NCBI RefSeq assembly: GCF_001429285.1
Contig: NZ_LMJJ01000023.1
Span: forward strand, 449,708-513,707
Source of the DNA: Ensifer sp. Root278
Lineage (GTDB): Bacteria > Pseudomonadota > Alphaproteobacteria > Rhizobiales > Rhizobiaceae
Direction: 5' to 3'
Length of the DNA stretch: 64,000 nucleotides
The translations under genes were made by a program, and so were the position numbers. A model generated the notes under the pieces. That model ran no database searches, was not told the origin of the DNA, and was given only the letters and a program-made list of their open reading frames with translations. Below are positions 47,506 through 57,724 of this stretch, piece by piece. Every line of letters starts with the position of its first letter. Position 1 is the stretch's first letter.

Positions 47506-48606
47506 ATGTCCTTTCGACTTGAACCCGTCAGTTTCGACGATCTTCCGGGCTGGCGGGACGACGACCCGACCAAGGTGATAGCGGCGATGCGCCGCTGTCA
47601 GAAGCATGTCTCGACCAAGCCCTATCGCACCGGGTCGATGGGGATCTCGGTCGATGATCTTATGCCGGCCTTTTCGGCTTCGTCAGCCGACGTCGACACA
47701 GCTGACGGCGCACGGGCTTTCTTCGAGAAGCACTTCGTACCGTTCCGGATCGAACCGGAAGCCGGTTCCGGCTTTGTCACCGCCTTCTACGAACCGGAAA
47801 TTGAGGTTCGCGCCGAAGCGGACGAGACCTATCGCTATCCGCTCTACCGACGCCCTGCGGATCTGGTCGATATCGACGATACCAACCGGCCCGACGGGAT
47901 GGATCCCTATTTCGCCTTTGGTCTTTCCGAGGATGGCCGGATCAGCGAGTATCCGGACAGGCGGGCAATCGAGCAGGGCTACCTTGCCGGCCGCGGCCTG
48001 GAGATCGCCTATGCGAAGTCCAAGGTCGAAGTTTTCTTCGTTCATGTCCAGGGTGCGGCGCGGCTCCTATTCCCGAATGGTTCGCGTCGCCGCGTGACTT
48101 ATGCCGCCAAGACCGGCCACTATTTCTCAGCCGTCGGCAAGCTGCTGATCGAACGCGGCAAGATCGATGCCGCGACCGTGTCGATGATGAGCATTCGCGA
48201 CTGGCTGGAGGCGCATCCGGACGACGTCGATGAGGTCCTCTGGCACAACCGGTCGTTTATCTTCTTCCGCGAGGCCGCGGTCGAGGACGAGCACCTGGGT
48301 CCGATCGCCGCTGCCAAGGTCTCGCTCGAGCCGGGACGTTCCTTGGCGGTGGATCGGCTGATCCATACCTTTGGTGTGCCCTTTTATATTGCGAGCGAGA
48401 GCCTGACACGCCTCGATGACGGAAAGCCCTTCCAGCGCCTGATGCTGGCTCTCGACACGGGGTCGGCGATCGTCGGTCCAGCGCGCGGTGACATCTTCAC
48501 CGGTTCCGGCTTCGAGGCGGGCGAACGGGCCGGGGCAGTTCGTAATCCGGCCGACTTCTATGTTTTCGTTCCCAAGGCGGCCGCGGCACGATACGGCCAT
48601 GCCTAA
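47506..48606 (+). CDS. mltA: Membrane-bound lytic murein transglycosylase A
   Basis: A 366-residue MltA-type lytic transglycosylase cleaving peptidoglycan. The MltA domain includes ITAFYEPEIEVRA-like VTAFYEPEIEVRAEA and GRGLEIAYAKSKVEVFFVHVQG. The C-terminal 3D domain has LDTGSAIVGPARGDIFTGSG with the catalytic Asp. No signal peptide is obvious with this start, so export is unclear; the usual rhizobial copies are similar. It overlaps the Smr gene by 8 bases. Confidence 0.9.
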   Translation: MSFRLEPVSFDDLPGWRDDDPTKVIAAMRRCQKHVSTKPYRTGSMGISVDDLMPAFSASSADVDTADGARAFFEKHFVPFRIEPEAGSGFVTAFYEPEIEVRAEADETYRYPLYRRPADLVDIDDTNRPDGMDPYFAFGLSEDGRISEYPDRRAIEQGYLAGRGLEIAYAKSKVEVFFVHVQGAARLLFPNGSRRRVTYAAKTGHYFSAVGKLLIERGKIDAATVSMMSIRDWLEAHPDDVDEVLWHNRSFIFFREAAVEDEHLGPIAAAKVSLEPGRSLAVDRLIHTFGVPFYIASESLTRLDDGKPFQRLMLALDTGSAIVGPARGDIFTGSGFEAGERAGAVRNPADFYVFVPKAAAARYGHA

Positions 48607-49168
48607 GAAAAAAGAGCTTTCGTCCGAAGATCGCATTCTCTGGGGCAAGGTTGCCCGCTCGACGAGACCGATGCCGGGTCGGCTCGACGACCTGATGGAC
48701 ATGTTGGCCGTAGACGAACAGCCAAAGACGCAGGAAGAACCGAAAGCCAAGCAGCAGCAGCAGAAATCGACCGGCGCCGTCGAACAGCCGGGTATCGCGC
48801 TGACGAAAAAGACGGGCGAGAAACTGCATCATCCGCTTGAGAAGCCGGTCAAGCGCAAGCTCGCCAAGGGGCGCCTGACACTCGAAGCCCGGATCGACCT
48901 GCATGGCATGATCCAGAGCGAAGCGCATGGTTTGCTGTTGCAGTTTCTCTTAAGGGCGCATGAGCGCGGGCTGCGCCATGTGCTCGTCATAACCGGCAAG
49001 GGCACCTCGTTCGGCAGCGACGGTGCTTTGAAGCGGGCGGTACCGCTCTGGTTCTCCTTGCCCGAGTTCCGGCCGCTGATCTCATCCTACGAGCAGGCCG
49101 CCCGCAACCATGGCGGCGAGGGTGCTCTCTATGTCCGCCTGGCGCGCGTGAGGGGAAGCGCGATATGA
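48599..49168 (+). CDS. Smr-domain protein (small MutS-related)
   Basis: A 189-residue protein with a charged, Gln/Lys-rich N-terminal half and a C-terminal Smr domain starting ARIDLHGMIQSEAHGL (the LDLHG motif) and containing LVITGKGTSFGSDG. Smr domains are nucleases, often acting on RNA at stalled ribosomes or on DNA branches; the role here is unknown. It is coupled to mltA (8-base overlap) and to the next regulator (4-base overlap). Confidence 0.87.
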   Translation: MPKKKELSSEDRILWGKVARSTRPMPGRLDDLMDMLAVDEQPKTQEEPKAKQQQQKSTGAVEQPGIALTKKTGEKLHHPLEKPVKRKLAKGRLTLEARIDLHGMIQSEAHGLLLQFLLRAHERGLRHVLVITGKGTSFGSDGALKRAVPLWFSLPEFRPLISSYEQAARNHGGEGALYVRLARVRGSAI

Positions 49169-49542
49169 CACCCTTCGGCGAGGCGCTGCGCGAACTCAGG
49201 CGCAGGAAGGGCGTGTCGCAGAAACAGATGGCAGTGGCGATCAACGTTTCGGCCGCCTATCTTTCAGCCCTCGAACACGGAAAGCGCGGCGCGCCGAGCT
49301 TCGATTTTCTCCAGCGCGTGGCCGGCTATTTCAATGTGATCTGGGATGAGGCAGAGGAATTGTTTCGTGTCGCCAACGTCTCCGCACCGAAAGTCGTGCT
49401 GGACACCTCGGGCCTGACGCCGGAGCACACGGCATTTGCCAACCGCCTCAGCGAACAAATCCGCGCTTTGTCGCCTGAGACGATCCGCGCCCTGGAAGAT
49501 GTTTTGGAAAAAGCCACATTTCCTGATAATGACAGGGGATGA
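49165..49542 (+). CDS. XRE-type helix-turn-helix regulator
   Basis: A 125-residue DNA-binding protein: Cro/CI-type helix-turn-helix at residues about 4-60 (LRELRRRKGVSQKQMAVAINVSAAYLSALEHGKRG), then a short C-terminal helical part. It starts inside the end of the Smr gene. Targets are unknown; the operon with Smr and mltA is conserved in position only as far as I can see. Confidence 0.85.
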   Translation: MTPFGEALRELRRRKGVSQKQMAVAINVSAAYLSALEHGKRGAPSFDFLQRVAGYFNVIWDEAEELFRVANVSAPKVVLDTSGLTPEHTAFANRLSEQIRALSPETIRALEDVLEKATFPDNDRG

Positions 49543-49578
49543 ATGCCTGTTTCCGGCCGCTGCCCGGCGGTCCGGGAT

Positions 49579-49606
49579 TTGGAACCGTGGACAAATTTTC
49601 TATAGT
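49579..49606 (+). promoter_or_regulatory. Candidate gyrB promoter
   Basis: TTGGAA at 49579-49584 and TATAGT at 49601-49606, 16-base spacing, about 70 bases before the gyrB start. Confidence 0.45.
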
Positions 49607-49624
49607 CCGCGAGGCGTCCGAGAC

Positions 49625-49643
49625 GTGATTCGCAACGAATCAC
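49625..49643 (+). promoter_or_regulatory. Perfect inverted repeat in the gyrB leader
   Basis: GTGATTCG-CAA-CGAATCAC, 8-bp arms with a 3-base loop, downstream of the candidate promoter and 34 bases before the gyrB ATG. It could be an operator or an mRNA hairpin. Confidence 0.45.
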
Positions 49644-49677
49644 CCTGTCCGAACAACCTGGAAAGACCCGTAGCTGA

Positions 49678-52113
<2,436 letters not shown>

Positions 52114-52139
52114 TCTTCTCGGATATCGTGACCACTTGG

Positions 52140-52171
52140 AATCCCGGTGCCTTGCGGCGCCGGGATTTTTC
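52140..52171 (+). terminator. Terminator of gyrB
   Basis: A 12-base stem AATCCCGGTGCC (52140-52151) with 52156-52167 (one G-T pair), 4-base loop and TTTTT. It also lies right at the end of the convergent nitroreductase. Confidence 0.85.
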
Positions 52172-52172
52172 G

Positions 52173-52769
52173 TTATTCGCCCTTGAACTGGCCTTCGAAG
52201 GCGAACTCGCTGACCGGCTTGCGCTGGCTCGGGATTTCGCGTGCGCGCAGGTCGTCCGGTAGCGTCGAGGGGTCAGCCAGCCGTCCGATCGCCACGGCGG
52301 CCTCGACCCGGTGATGCTCGGGAACGTTCAGAACGCGCATCGCCTTGTCGCGGTCGATGCCGGCCATGCCATGGGTATGCCAGCCGCCAAGGGAAGCCTG
52401 CAGAGCGAGGCTGTACCAGGCCGAGCCCGTGTCGAAGGCGTGGTTATAGGCCGGCCGCATCTCGCCGTTCTGTGCCTGGTTGTGGGTTCTTGAAATAACG
52501 ATCAGAAGCGCGGCAGCGTTCTTCGCCCAGCGCTGGTTGCCTTCATCGAGCGTGTCGAGCAGCACCGGAAAGTGCTCCGTTCCGCGACGGGCATAGACGA
52601 AGCGCCAGGGCTGTCGGTTGCTCGCAGACGGCGCCCATCGGGCCGCTTCGAAGAAGGAAAGCAGTTCGCGTTCCTCGATCTCCTCGTTGGTGAAAGCGCG
52701 GGGCGACCAGCGCTCCAGGAACATGGCATCGATGGGATAATCGGCTTTTCTGTTGTTGGTCGCCGTCAT
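52173..52769 (-). CDS. Nitroreductase-family flavoprotein
   Basis: A 198-residue FMN-dependent oxidoreductase of the nitroreductase fold. It has RWSPRAFTNEEIEERELLSFFEAARWAPSASNRQPWRFVYA (the FMN-binding opening with SxxNxQPW) and GGWHTHGMAGIDRDKAMRVL in the second half. Natural substrates (quinones, enones or nitro compounds) cannot be told. The second ATG (52769) is used, 7 bases after AGAGG. It faces gyrB. Confidence 0.87.
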   Translation of the reverse strand: MTATNNRKADYPIDAMFLERWSPRAFTNEEIEERELLSFFEAARWAPSASNRQPWRFVYARRGTEHFPVLLDTLDEGNQRWAKNAAALLIVISRTHNQAQNGEMRPAYNHAFDTGSAWYSLALQASLGGWHTHGMAGIDRDKAMRVLNVPEHHRVEAAVAIGRLADPSTLPDDLRAREIPSQRKPVSEFAFEGQFKGE

Positions 52770-53025
52770 GGACATGCCTCTTCTATGTGTTCTCTATATC
52801 CTCGGCCGATCTTCGGTGCCTGATCTGTCACCTGCGCCTATGGCTCGATTCGTTTCGGACGCTACATGAGGACGGGTGTGGATGAAACCGGGTTGGACGC
52901 ACGGGAACGCGAGCGCGGTCGGTACGCGAGGCGCGCCAGGAAAGTGCAGAAACGGTCGCGTGGGTCATTGCCGTTTCCAAGAAAAAAGTTGTATAAGTTC
53001 TGTAGACTTTGAGAGAGGACGGATC

Positions 53026-54480
53026 ATGTCGTTTAAAGACCCATCATTGTTTCGCCAGGCAGCGCTCGTCGGCGGCGAGTGGATCGAGGCGGACGCGGCG
53101 AACGCGATCGAGGTGAACAACCCGGCGACCGGTGAGATCATCGGCCGGGTGCCGAAGCTTGGCGCCAAGGAAACCAAGGCGGCGATCGAGGCGGCGCGCG
53201 TGGCCCAGAAGGGCTGGGCGGCGCGCACGGCCAAGGATCGCGCCGGGATCTTGCGCAAGTGGTTCGAGCTGATGATCGAGAACAAGGAGGATCTCGGCCG
53301 CATCCTGACGCTCGAGCAGGGCAAGCCGCTTGCCGAAGCGACCGGCGAAATCGTCTACGGCGCAAGCTTCGTCGAGTGGTTCGCCGAAGAGGCGCGCCGC
53401 ATCTATGGCGACCTCATCCCCGGCCATCAGCCCGACAAGCGCATCCTGGTGATGAAGCAGCCGATCGGCGTCGTCGCGGCAATCACGCCCTGGAACTTCC
53501 CCAATGCGATGATCACCCGCAAGGCCGGCCCGGCTTTCGCTGCAGGTTGCGCGATGGTGTTGAAGCCGGCGGCACAGACGCCGTTCTCGGCAATCGCGAT
53601 CGCCATTCTCGCCGAACGCGCCGGCTTGCCGAAGGGCCTGTTCAGCGTCATCACCGGCTCGGCCCGCGAGATCGGTGCCGAGATGACCTCCAACCCCGTC
53701 GTGCGCAAGCTGACCTTCACCGGCTCGACCGAGGTCGGTGCCGAGCTCTATCGCCAGAGCGCCGCCACCATCAAGAAGCTCGGCCTCGAGCTTGGCGGCA
53801 ATGCTCCCTTCATCGTCTTCGACGATGCCGATCTCGATGCGGCGGTTGAGGGCGCGCTGATCGCCAAGTTCCGCAACAACGGCCAGACCTGCGTCTGTGC
53901 TAACCGCATCTATGTGCAGGACAAGGTCTACGACGCCTTTTCCGACAAGCTCGCCAAGGCGGTCGCCAAGCTGAAGATCGGCAACGGCCTCGACGAGGGC
54001 GTGATCCTCGGGCCGCTGATCGACAAGGCGGCGCTGGAGAAGGTCGAGGAGCATATTGCCGACGCCACCTCCAAGGGTGCACGCGTGATCCAGGGCGGCA
54101 AGCGTCACACGCTCGGCGGCACCTTCTATGAGGCGACGGTTCTGGCCGATGTCACCCAGGCGATGGCGGTGGCGCGCGAAGAGACCTTTGGCCCGGTGGC
54201 GCCGCTCTTCCGCTTCGCCGATGAGGCGGATGTGGTCGAACAGGCAAACGACACTGAGTTCGGTCTTGCCTCCTACTTCTATGCCAAGGATTTGGCGCGG
54301 GTTTTTCGGGTGGCCGAAGCCCTGGAATACGGCATGGTCGGCGTCAACACCGGCCTGATCTCGACGGCGGAAGCGCCGTTCGGGGGCGTGAAACTCTCCG
54401 GTCTCGGCCGCGAGGGCTCGCGCTACGGCATCGAAGAGTTCACCGAGATCAAATACGTCTGCCTCGGCGGCGTGGCCTGA
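53026..54480 (+). CDS. gabD: NAD(P)-dependent succinate-semialdehyde dehydrogenase
   Basis: A 484-residue aldehyde dehydrogenase. The NAD-binding TPWNFPNAMITRKAGPA, catalytic Glu in GLELGGNAPFIVFDDADLD and catalytic Cys in FRNNGQTCVCANRIYV are present. Overall likeness is to GabD, which oxidises succinate semialdehyde to succinate in GABA breakdown. No gabT is beside it. GAGAGGA precedes the ATG; an upstream in-frame start would add 50 residues without a ribosome site. Confidence 0.9.
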   Translation: MSFKDPSLFRQAALVGGEWIEADAANAIEVNNPATGEIIGRVPKLGAKETKAAIEAARVAQKGWAARTAKDRAGILRKWFELMIENKEDLGRILTLEQGKPLAEATGEIVYGASFVEWFAEEARRIYGDLIPGHQPDKRILVMKQPIGVVAAITPWNFPNAMITRKAGPAFAAGCAMVLKPAAQTPFSAIAIAILAERAGLPKGLFSVITGSAREIGAEMTSNPVVRKLTFTGSTEVGAELYRQSAATIKKLGLELGGNAPFIVFDDADLDAAVEGALIAKFRNNGQTCVCANRIYVQDKVYDAFSDKLAKAVAKLKIGNGLDEGVILGPLIDKAALEKVEEHIADATSKGARVIQGGKRHTLGGTFYEATVLADVTQAMAVAREETFGPVAPLFRFADEADVVEQANDTEFGLASYFYAKDLARVFRVAEALEYGMVGVNTGLISTAEAPFGGVKLSGLGREGSRYGIEEFTEIKYVCLGGVA

Positions 54481-54505
54481 AACAGGCGAAAATCCGACTT
54501 GCAAC

Positions 54506-54537
54506 AAACCGGCCAACGTTTTGGCCGGTTTTCTTTT
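54506..54537 (+). terminator. Terminator of gabD
   Basis: A 10-bp stem AACCGGCCAA (54507-54516) with 54521-54530 and a TTCTTTT tail, 26 bases after the stop codon. Confidence 0.85.
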
Positions 54538-54587
54538 GCCAGCAAGGCGTTAGTCTTCGCAGTCGAATCCATCGATGGCGTGAGATT

Positions 54588-54696
54588 GCCCCTCACCCTA
54601 GCCTCTCCCCGCAAGCGGGGCGAGGGGACTTGAGTCGGTGCGGCATCGTCGTCCTCCTTTTTCCAGGACGAAGGTGCCGGCAGGCGGATGAGGGGC
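54588..54696. repeat. Large palindromic intergenic repeat
   Basis: Outer arms GCCCCTCA (54588-54595) and TGAGGGGC (54689-54696) enclose an inner CCCCGC-AA-GCGGGG hairpin near 54607-54620 and a GGTGCCGGCAGGCGGATG stretch. Elements of this kind are common between genes in Rhizobiaceae (from memory). It fills most of the gap between gabD and the aldolase gene. Confidence 0.6.
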
Positions 54697-54733
54697 GAAG
54701 CTCGATCCCACGCTAAGTTTAAGGAGAGTCAGC

Positions 54734-55540
54734 ATGCCGGCACCGAAGAACCCCTTTAAAGCGGCTCTGCGCGAAAACCGCTTCCAGCTCGGGCTGTGGG
54801 TGGCGCTCGCCAGCCCATACGCGGCGGAAGTGGTTTCCGGCAGCGGCTATGACTGGCTGCTGATCGACGGCGAGCATGCGCCGAATGACATTCCCTTGCT
54901 GTCGGCGCAGTTTCGCGCGGTCTCGGCATCGGCGAGCCACCCGATGGTTCGCCTGCCGGTCGGCGACACGGTGCTGATCAAGCAGATTCTCGACACCGGT
55001 GTGCAGACCCTGCTGATCCCGATGGTCGAGAGCCTGGCGCAGGCACAGCAGCTGGTGCGCGCCACCCGTTATCCGCCGCATGGCGTTCGCGGCGTCGGCG
55101 CCGCCCTCGGTCGGGCCTCGCAATTCGGCCGCATCGGCGACTATCTCCAGACCGCCGGTGATGAAATCTGCCTGATCCTGCAGATCGAGAGCCGCGCGGG
55201 TCTTGCTGCGATCGATGAGATTGCCGCGCTTGATGGCGTTGACGGCCTCTTTATCGGCCCTTCCGACCTGGCGGCCGACATGGGTTATCTCGGCAAGCCA
55301 GGTCATCCGGAGGTGCGCGCGGCAATCGCCGATGCGTTCGAGCGTATAAAGAAGGCCGGCAAGGCGAGGGGCATCATGACGCTCGATCTCGGTCAGGCAC
55401 GCGACTACCGCGAGATGGGCGCCGATTTCATGGCGATCGGCACGGATGTCACGTCGCTCGTGCGCGCGACGACGGCGCTGCGCCAGGAGTTTCTCGGCGA
55501 GGTGGCGGTGGCACCAAAGAAGCAGGAATCCGGCTACTGA
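54734..55540 (+). CDS. HpcH/HpaI-family class II aldolase
   Basis: A 268-residue metal-dependent aldolase that splits 2-keto-3-deoxy acids into pyruvate and an aldehyde. The catalytic His is in DGEHAPND (residue 48), Arg in VRLPVGD (73), and metal ligands Glu and Asp in LILQIESRAGLA and FIGPSDLAADMG. HpaI, GarL and RhmA cannot be separated by eye. GGAGA precedes the ATG. Its end overlaps the convergent dehydrogenase by 7 bases. In this neighbourhood a sugar-acid role is more likely than aromatic breakdown. Confidence 0.87.
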   Translation: MPAPKNPFKAALRENRFQLGLWVALASPYAAEVVSGSGYDWLLIDGEHAPNDIPLLSAQFRAVSASASHPMVRLPVGDTVLIKQILDTGVQTLLIPMVESLAQAQQLVRATRYPPHGVRGVGAALGRASQFGRIGDYLQTAGDEICLILQIESRAGLAAIDEIAALDGVDGLFIGPSDLAADMGYLGKPGHPEVRAAIADAFERIKKAGKARGIMTLDLGQARDYREMGADFMAIGTDVTSLVRATTALRQEFLGEVAVAPKKQESGY

Positions 55541-56622
55541 TCCGAGATTGCCGTGAGCTCGGGCATTGCTACGCCCGGGCTCCAGAGCCGGAGGTCGCCG
55601 ATCCGGCGCGCGATTTTTTCGCGGTGATGGTTGGCGATATCGCTTAGGCGATGATTGAGGAACGGGTTTCTGAAGCGCTCCAGCGTCGCAGCGACATAGT
55701 CCGTCGCTTCGCTTTGCAGGTCCTTCGCGGCGAAAGCGGGAATGACTTCGGATCGATAGATGCGGTCGAGATATGCTGCTACGCGGGCGTCGGCGAGCGT
55801 CTCCCGGACGGTCTCATGCGGGTTACGGCCCTCCCTCAGCCAGAGATCGGCCAGCACGGTGTGGCCGAGATTGAGGATGTGAAGCTTCAGCTTCTCGTAA
55901 GGCGTCAGGTCATCAACGAGCTTCACGGACGGATGAATGCACGGAAGGTGCAAGCCGGGCTGGTTTTCGATCGCCCAGAGCGCATAGGGTTCGGCAATCG
56001 CACCGGCGGGCTCCAGAGGCTCGGAGACGATGCGGTCGACCAATGTGTTTGCCCAGACGACACCTGTGTTCAGCCAGTTCGTGAAAGCGGTGTCTTTGGC
56101 CCGCTCCGCCGCGAGCCCCAGCATCAGCGCCTTCAGCACATCGCCGTTGCGTGACACGAGCTCGCAAGGAAGGATCGTCAGGGCGCGCCCACCCGCTTCA
56201 AAGCGGGCCTTCAGGAGCAGGAGCAGCTTGCCGGGAAAGGAACGGGGAATGTCCGTGACCAGGTCGTCGTCGGTGATCCGGTAACCCGTATCGCCGGTAT
56301 TGGAGATCAGGATTTCCGCTTCCTGGGCAACAATCTCCCGGACCTCGCTCCAGTTTTCAGCGGTTGAAAGCGCCCGCGTCACGCTCGTCACCCGCTGCGT
56401 CGCGTCGATCCGCTCCCCGTCTTGGATGCCGCGGATGATGACGTGAAAGCCTTCGGGGCGCGCGAGCGCCGCAAGACGTCCGGAACGCTCGCTGGATCCG
56501 GTTGTCTGCACGATCGTGATCGGGCCTGGTGCCTTTCCCGCCTTCAGCGCGTCGCTGACGAAGAGATCGGCATGCGCTTGAAGAAAGCGGCTGGTTCCGA
56601 ATTGCACGATCGGCGTCGGCAT
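55534..56622 (-). CDS. Mannitol-dehydrogenase-family oxidoreductase (tagaturonate/mannonate type)
   Basis: A 362-residue NAD-dependent polyol/uronate dehydrogenase of the long-chain mannitol dehydrogenase family. The N-terminal VQFGTSRFLQAHADLFV is the dinucleotide-binding start; the C-terminal domain contains YEKLKLHILNLGHTVLADLW (the family KxxxxNxxH-type catalytic Lys/Asn/His region). UxaB and UxuB relatives reduce tagaturonate or fructuronate. It follows the GntR gene by 19 bases on the same strand. Substrate inferred from the family and the uxaA neighbour. Confidence 0.8.
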   Translation of the reverse strand: MPTPIVQFGTSRFLQAHADLFVSDALKAGKAPGPITIVQTTGSSERSGRLAALARPEGFHVIIRGIQDGERIDATQRVTSVTRALSTAENWSEVREIVAQEAEILISNTGDTGYRITDDDLVTDIPRSFPGKLLLLLKARFEAGGRALTILPCELVSRNGDVLKALMLGLAAERAKDTAFTNWLNTGVVWANTLVDRIVSEPLEPAGAIAEPYALWAIENQPGLHLPCIHPSVKLVDDLTPYEKLKLHILNLGHTVLADLWLREGRNPHETVRETLADARVAAYLDRIYRSEVIPAFAAKDLQSEATDYVAATLERFRNPFLNHRLSDIANHHREKIARRIGDLRLWSPGVAMPELTAISDQ

Positions 56623-56641
56623 CTGTGGCTCCGGTAGCTGG

Positions 56642-57520
56642 CTATGGAATGGATTGAAGGAGAGTTTCGCGCGCGGACTGGAGATGCCGCCGGCAGGCCT
56701 GTTCGGCCTTTGCGGGATCATGCGAGCGCAACGCTTCGATATAGGCGAGGTGTTCTTCAAGCGCGCGGGCGTTGCGCTGGCGGGCATTCGTCTTGTTCCA
56801 CTGGTAGTGATAGTGGAAGACGATCGCGATGATATCGTAGAAATCGACGATGAAGCGGTTGCTGGATGCCTTGTGCACTAGCAGGTGGAACTGCTCGTCT
56901 AACTCGGAAAACTCCCGGTAGCGGTTGTCGATATCGGCAAGCATTTCCCGGTGCAGGGTCTCGATTTCCCTGAGCTCCTCCCAGGCCGGGTGATCATCCG
57001 GAAGCGAGACGAAACGTGCGGCCGAGCGCAGCTCGAACATCTCGCGCACTTCCGTCAGCTCCAGCGCGAATTCACGCGTGAAGCCTTTCAGGATCCAGTG
57101 GCTGTTTGGCCGTTTTTCGATCAGGCCGAAGCGGCTGAAGCGGATCAGGAACTCGCGCACACTGGTCGTTCCGGTGCCGATCTCGCGCGCCAGTTCAAGC
57201 TCGTTGATCTGCATGCCGGGCTCGGCGCCGCCGGCGAGAATCCGGCGCATGAAACTGCGCTCGATGATTTCGGCGAGCGAATCGGTCTCTTCCGTTGGGA
57301 AGTAGTCGTCGGGGCGGGGCTGCCGCAGCACGTTCTTCTTGCGCTTGTCCCAGGCGATGAGCTGTGCTTCCTCGAAGCGACTGAGGATCGCGCGCACCGT
57401 CGTCCGGCTGACGCCGAGCACTTGCCCAAGTTCCGGCTCGGAGGGCAGCGAGGATGTTTCCGCCAGAAGCTTCAGGCAGCGGTTGTAGGCATCCTTGAAG
57501 ACGGTGTTCTGTTTTGCCAT
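56642..57520 (-). CDS. GntR/FadR-type regulator with two winged-helix domains
   Basis: A 292-residue regulator. The C-terminal FCD ligand-binding domain (residues about 150-285, with LTEVREMFELRSAARFVSL and LDEQFHLLVHKASSNRF) is ordinary, but two GntR-like winged helices precede it: residues about 8-66 (LPSEPELGQVLGVSRTTVRA) and about 80-145 (INELELAREIGTGTTSVREF). A normal FadR-type protein is about 230-250 residues with one. It is divergent from the uxaA-like gene and upstream of the dehydrogenase, so it is the likely local regulator. Confidence 0.87.
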   Translation of the reverse strand: MAKQNTVFKDAYNRCLKLLAETSSLPSEPELGQVLGVSRTTVRAILSRFEEAQLIAWDKRKKNVLRQPRPDDYFPTEETDSLAEIIERSFMRRILAGGAEPGMQINELELAREIGTGTTSVREFLIRFSRFGLIEKRPNSHWILKGFTREFALELTEVREMFELRSAARFVSLPDDHPAWEELREIETLHREMLADIDNRYREFSELDEQFHLLVHKASSNRFIVDFYDIIAIVFHYHYQWNKTNARQRNARALEEHLAYIEALRSHDPAKAEQACRRHLQSARETLLQSIP

Positions 57521-57682
57521 GGCAAGATCCGGCCGGTTCGAAATTGTCTGCGCTTGGACGCTCCTCTATCGCGGCGATCCGGTTTTGTCTCCGTCTGTCG
57601 TCAACATCTGTTCCTCCCGTTCACCCGGTCGTTGGCACGGCGTCGTCGCCGATGTTTTCGCTATAATACCCATTGACGACGA

Positions 57683-57708
57683 TCTGTCTATTGTAGATAA
57701 AAGACAGA
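57683..57708. promoter_or_regulatory. Candidate operator between the GntR and uxaA-like genes
   Basis: Inverted repeat TCTGTCT (57683-57689) with AGACAGA (57702-57708), holding an inner TCTA-TTG-TAGA dyad and the sequence GATAAAAG that recurs upstream of the binding-protein gene. Confidence 0.45.
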
Positions 57709-57724
57709 ACTGACGATAACAATC

